A stretch of DNA of 64,000 bases from assembly GCA_965232105.1 (NCBI GenBank), contig OZ246956.1:4278001-4342000 (forward strand), given 5' to 3'. A program made the position numbers and the translations under genes. Source of the stretch: Multivorans sp965232105 (GTDB lineage: Bacteria > Acidobacteriota > Thermoanaerobaculia > Multivoradales > Multivoraceae). Below are positions 61,391 to 64,000 of this stretch, piece after piece. How positions within the stretch are numbered: position 1 is the stretch's first letter; each line of letters begins with the position of its first letter. Below the pieces are notes generated by a model. That model searched no databases. It had not been told where the DNA came from and saw nothing but the letters and a program-made list of their open reading frames with translations.

Positions 61391-61894
61391 TTGTCCATGA
61401 CCACCCGAACACGCCTCGAGTCGACCAGCTTCGCCAGGCACGCGACGATCGCGCTGCCACTTCTGCTGGCCGCCTGCGCCACCGGCGGCGGGCCGCCTCC
61501 CGGACAGCCAAAAACTCCGGCCGCGTCGGAGGCACCGGCTCCAGCCGCGGCGCAGCCGACAACCATCGACGACGCACCGCCCGCCGAGCCTGCCGCGAGT
61601 CCTTCTCCCGTCGCCGCCTATCTCGACGATCCCGCGGCGATCACCGCCGGTCGGCGCATGTTCCGGGCCGTCTGCACCGGCTACTGCCACTCGACCACGC
61701 CGGGCGTCACGAAGGACGCACCGAATCTCTTCGACTGCAACTGGGACCACGGCAACACGGACGCCGCTCTCTACCGCGTGATCACCCAGGGCGTGCCCGA
61801 CACGGAGATGCTGCCGTTCGACGGCAAGATCCCGGAAGACACGATCTGGCAGGTGATCGCGTACGTGCGCTCGAACAGTATGGACTGCGGTTAG
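61391..61894 (+). CDS. Lipoprotein c-type cytochrome with CX3CH heme motif (XoxG/MxaG-like position)
   Basis: A 167-aa protein. The signal region ends in the lipobox LLLAAC (ATIALPLLLAACATGG), followed by a 50-residue Pro/Ala-rich linker and one heme domain: AGRRMFRAVCTGYCHSTTPG, then APNLFDCNWD, a Met in GVPDTEMLPFDGKIPEDTIWQVIAYVR that could be the sixth ligand, and a C-terminal SMDCG. The heme motif reads Cys-Thr-Gly-Tyr-Cys-His, with three residues between the cysteines instead of two. TTG at 61391 has the best spacing from GAGGGAG; ATG at 61397 is an alternative. It is the likely electron acceptor of the dehydrogenase two genes upstream (inference). Confidence 0.82.
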   Translation: MSMTTRTRLESTSFARHATIALPLLLAACATGGGPPPGQPKTPAASEAPAPAAAQPTTIDDAPPAEPAASPSPVAAYLDDPAAITAGRRMFRAVCTGYCHSTTPGVTKDAPNLFDCNWDHGNTDAALYRVITQGVPDTEMLPFDGKIPEDTIWQVIAYVRSNSMDCG

Positions 61895-61987
61895 GCGCCG
61901 CCACAAGCAGGGCGGCTCGGACGTGCTCCGGAGTAAACGGACCAAACCGATCCTTGCCTGCCCGACGAGAACCGCTGGCAGCGGCTG

Positions 61988-63793
61988 ATGGCCCTGCCGT
62001 CCGGCCGCTCCTCGCACGATCTCGCCGTGGTCAACGATCTCCTCGTCGTCGCGGGCGGCTGGGAGCTGCGCGGCTCCGCCTCCGATCCCCTTTGGGAACG
62101 AACGGTCTTCGCGCTTGATCTGACGACGCTCGATGACGATTCCATCGGCGAGTGGAGCGTACTGACGGAGACCCCGGTCGGCGTCCGTGCCAACACCGCG
62201 GTGGGACTCGACGGCAAGCTCTGGGTGCTGGGCGGGATCGACGACAACGGCGACACGACCAGGCGAGTTGACATCTACGATCCGGCCACCGGCACCTGGA
62301 CGTCCGGCCCGGCCCTGCCGGCGTCCGGCAGCCTGAACGGCTTCGGCGCCGACGCGGTCACGGTGAACGGTGTGCTCCTCGTGAGCCAGGCCGACGGCCG
62401 CATCTACAGCATCCGCAACGGCGACGAGTCCTGGAACCACGCCGGGGACCTCCACGAGCGACGCTTCTTCCACCGCCTGGTGAGCGACGGCGAATCGCTG
62501 CTGGCGATAGCCGGTGCGAACCGCACCGGGCACCTGAGCTCGGTCGAGCGACACGCCCTCTCCGATCTCCAGATAGATGACCGGTCGCCTCACGTGGCCC
62601 CGACGCCGTCGTCCGATCAGGAAACCGAGTGGGCCACCTTCCGCGACGGCGGCGCCAGCATCGCCGAAGGCTCCGCCCTGCCGCTGGCATGGACCCAACC
62701 GGCCTGGACCGCCGAGCTACCGTCCTTCGGCCACTCGAGCCCTGTCGTCCGGAACGGTGTTGCCTACGTGACCTCGGTGGACGCCGATGGCGAGGACGCA
62801 AAGGACACTCTCTGGCTCACCGCGATTCGGGTCACGGACGGCGAGGAACTCTGGCGCCAAAGCTGGCCGGCCTCCGAGCGCCTGCCCTACAACCAGTACA
62901 CGGCCCGTGCCGCCCCGACCCCTGCGATCGACGCCGACCGGATCACGCTCTTCTTCGGCACCGGCGACCTGTTCGCCACGAACCACGACGGGAACCGCCT
63001 CTGGCACCGGAACCTCTCCGACGACCACGGCAGCTTCGCCGGCAACCACGGCGTCGGCGGCTCGGTGCTTCTGACGGATGACCACGCCGTGGTCCTGTTG
63101 GCCCGCAAGACGTACTCCTATCTTCTCGCCGTGGACCGAGCCACAGGCGAAGACCGGTGGAAGGCGGAGCGGGAACCGGGCGTCTCCTGGACCACGCCGA
63201 CCGTGTCGCCCGATCGTCGGGAGATCGTCGTCAGCTCGAACGGTTCGGTCGAGGGCTACGACGCGGCCACCGGCGAGAAGCTCTGGTGGATACCGGGCGT
63301 GAAGTCGAACACGACCCAGTCGCCCCTGATTACGGACGAGGTGGTCGTCATCTCAGGATCGGAGCGGCCGGCCAACTTCGCCGTACGGCGCGGCGCCCGG
63401 GGAGAACTCGGCGAGGACGACATCGTCTGGCGATCAGAATCGACAGGGCACTTCGCCTCTCCGGTTCTGGCCGGCGAGTGCATCTACTGGGCCAACGCCG
63501 CCGGCGTCGCGCAGTGCATCGACCCTGAGAACGGCAAGTCCCACTGGCAGCAGAGGCTCTCGCAGCCGGCCTGGGTGACTCCCATCGCCGCCGGCGACCG
63601 GATCTTCTTCTTCGGCGAGAAGGGCGCGACCGATGTCCTGAGCGCCGGCCCCGGGGGCGGCGAGGTCCTGGCAAAGAGCCGCGTCGAGGTAGACGAGTAC
63701 CTCACCGGCGTCGTCCCCGCCGGCGACGCGTTCCTGCTCCGCACCGGCAAGCTGCTGCACGCGGTACGCGGTGAGCCGGCGCCCGGAGAATGA
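61988..63793 (+). CDS. Kelch/PQQ-like double beta-propeller protein, possibly truncated at its start
   Basis: A 601-aa protein. Residues 1-190 are Kelch-type repeats (SSHDLAVVNDLLVVAGGWE, VDIYDPATGTWTSGPALP); residues ~210-590 are PQQ-like/WD repeats (AIRVTDGEELWRQSW, AVDRATGEDRWKAE, GYDAATGEKLWWIPG, CIDPENGKSHWQQRL). There is no signal peptide at ATG 61988. In-frame codons just before it (PDENRWQRL) continue a Kelch blade, and a stop cuts this off 48 bp upstream, with no start codon between. So the 5' end looks lost or frameshifted. The rest is intact. It follows the cytochrome gene by 93 bp. Function unknown. Confidence 0.75.
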   Translation: MALPSGRSSHDLAVVNDLLVVAGGWELRGSASDPLWERTVFALDLTTLDDDSIGEWSVLTETPVGVRANTAVGLDGKLWVLGGIDDNGDTTRRVDIYDPATGTWTSGPALPASGSLNGFGADAVTVNGVLLVSQADGRIYSIRNGDESWNHAGDLHERRFFHRLVSDGESLLAIAGANRTGHLSSVERHALSDLQIDDRSPHVAPTPSSDQETEWATFRDGGASIAEGSALPLAWTQPAWTAELPSFGHSSPVVRNGVAYVTSVDADGEDAKDTLWLTAIRVTDGEELWRQSWPASERLPYNQYTARAAPTPAIDADRITLFFGTGDLFATNHDGNRLWHRNLSDDHGSFAGNHGVGGSVLLTDDHAVVLLARKTYSYLLAVDRATGEDRWKAEREPGVSWTTPTVSPDRREIVVSSNGSVEGYDAATGEKLWWIPGVKSNTTQSPLITDEVVVISGSERPANFAVRRGARGELGEDDIVWRSESTGHFASPVLAGECIYWANAAGVAQCIDPENGKSHWQQRLSQPAWVTPIAAGDRIFFFGEKGATDVLSAGPGGGEVLAKSRVEVDEYLTGVVPAGDAFLLRTGKLLHAVRGEPAPGE

Positions 63794-63922
63794 GCCCACA
63801 CACGTCGAACGGAAGCATCAAAACAAGACGCCCCACCGCGGCAGCCGTGGAAAGCAAAGCGGTGAGGCGCCTGACCCGTAACAACCGGCAGCGGAAGCCG
63901 CCAGAGCCCGGAGGTCCATCCT

Positions 63923-64000
63923 ATGACCGTTTCCTACCCAACCACCCAATGTTCCGGTGCCGCAGTGCTGTCGTCGGCGACAGGGAACACCGCGTACCCC
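63923..64000 (+). CDS. Possible start of a gene cut by the window edge
   Basis: ATG at 63923 with GGAGG eight bases upstream opens a frame (MTVSYPTTQCSGAAVLSSAT) that stays open for 26 codons to the edge. No family can be assigned from so little. The 129 bases before it (63794-63922) contain self-complementary segments such as ACGCCCCACCGC/GCGGTGAGGCGC and may be a structured leader. Confidence 0.35.
   Translation, partial: MTVSYPTTQCSGAAVLSSATGNTAYP

Overview
The window is about 64 kb of GC-rich chromosomal DNA with dense genes, many 4-bp ATGA/GTGA/TTGA overlaps, and long spurious ORFs opposite real genes. No rRNA, tRNA, phage or IS element was found. The protein families point to an uncultured Acidobacteriota-like bacterium: a tandem array of VWFA-related proteins of the type described from Acidobacteria, BlaI/M56 pairs, many secreted beta-propellers, M16 peptidase pairs and several PQQ dehydrogenases. 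This assignment is inference from gene content; no phylogenetic marker was compared.

Layout. 1-4.5 kb (minus): a truncated AGCS sodium:amino-acid symporter and a secreted M16 peptidase pair, one active and one lacking the zinc motif. 4.6-6.9 kb (plus): groES-groEL behind a sigma-70-like promoter and a near-perfect CIRCE (HrcA) operator, closed by an intrinsic terminator. 7-21 kb (minus): the most unusual part. An operon encodes a membrane-anchored thioredoxin-like protein with a CAAC motif, a 6-bladed-propeller lipoprotein, a 56-aa precursor whose mature part has a knottin-like six-cysteine pattern, two ABC-2 permeases, a NEW3/coiled-coil membrane protein and an ABC ATPase. Upstream are a BlaI-M56-LuxR regulatory module, a duplicated gene fragment, a PDZ protein, a 741-aa secreted protein and a second Cys-rich (8 Cys) secreted peptide. 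I infer a disulfide-rich secreted-peptide locus.

21-31 kb: a PP-loop ATPase fused to an AraC DNA-binding domain, a DUF1932-type dehydrogenase (parent of the duplicated fragment), a conserved secreted protein, an MFS transporter and a complete oligopeptide ABC transporter. 31-40 kb (plus): four tandem VWA paralogues interrupted by a TauE/SafE permease; the fourth is frameshifted at a C7 run. 40-46 kb: a second copy of the secreted family, a fused enoyl-CoA hydratase/3-hydroxyacyl-CoA dehydrogenase, a large inverted-repeat element and a PQQ sugar-type dehydrogenase. 46-50 kb (minus): a RES-Xre toxin-antitoxin pair with two palindromic operators, a phosphopantetheinyl transferase, DCC and thioredoxin-like proteins, and HflX.

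50-64 kb (mostly plus): RNase E/G with a long leader, an unidentified structured RNA (strong promoter and terminator), an orphan molybdopterin subunit, a GT-C-like membrane protein, a methyltransferase (minus), and a xoxF-J-G-like cluster. That cluster holds a PQQ alcohol dehydrogenase with the extra Asp of lanthanide enzymes, a periplasmic binding protein and a lipoprotein cytochrome with a CX3CH heme motif. A Kelch/PQQ double propeller follows, then the start of a possible gene at the window edge.
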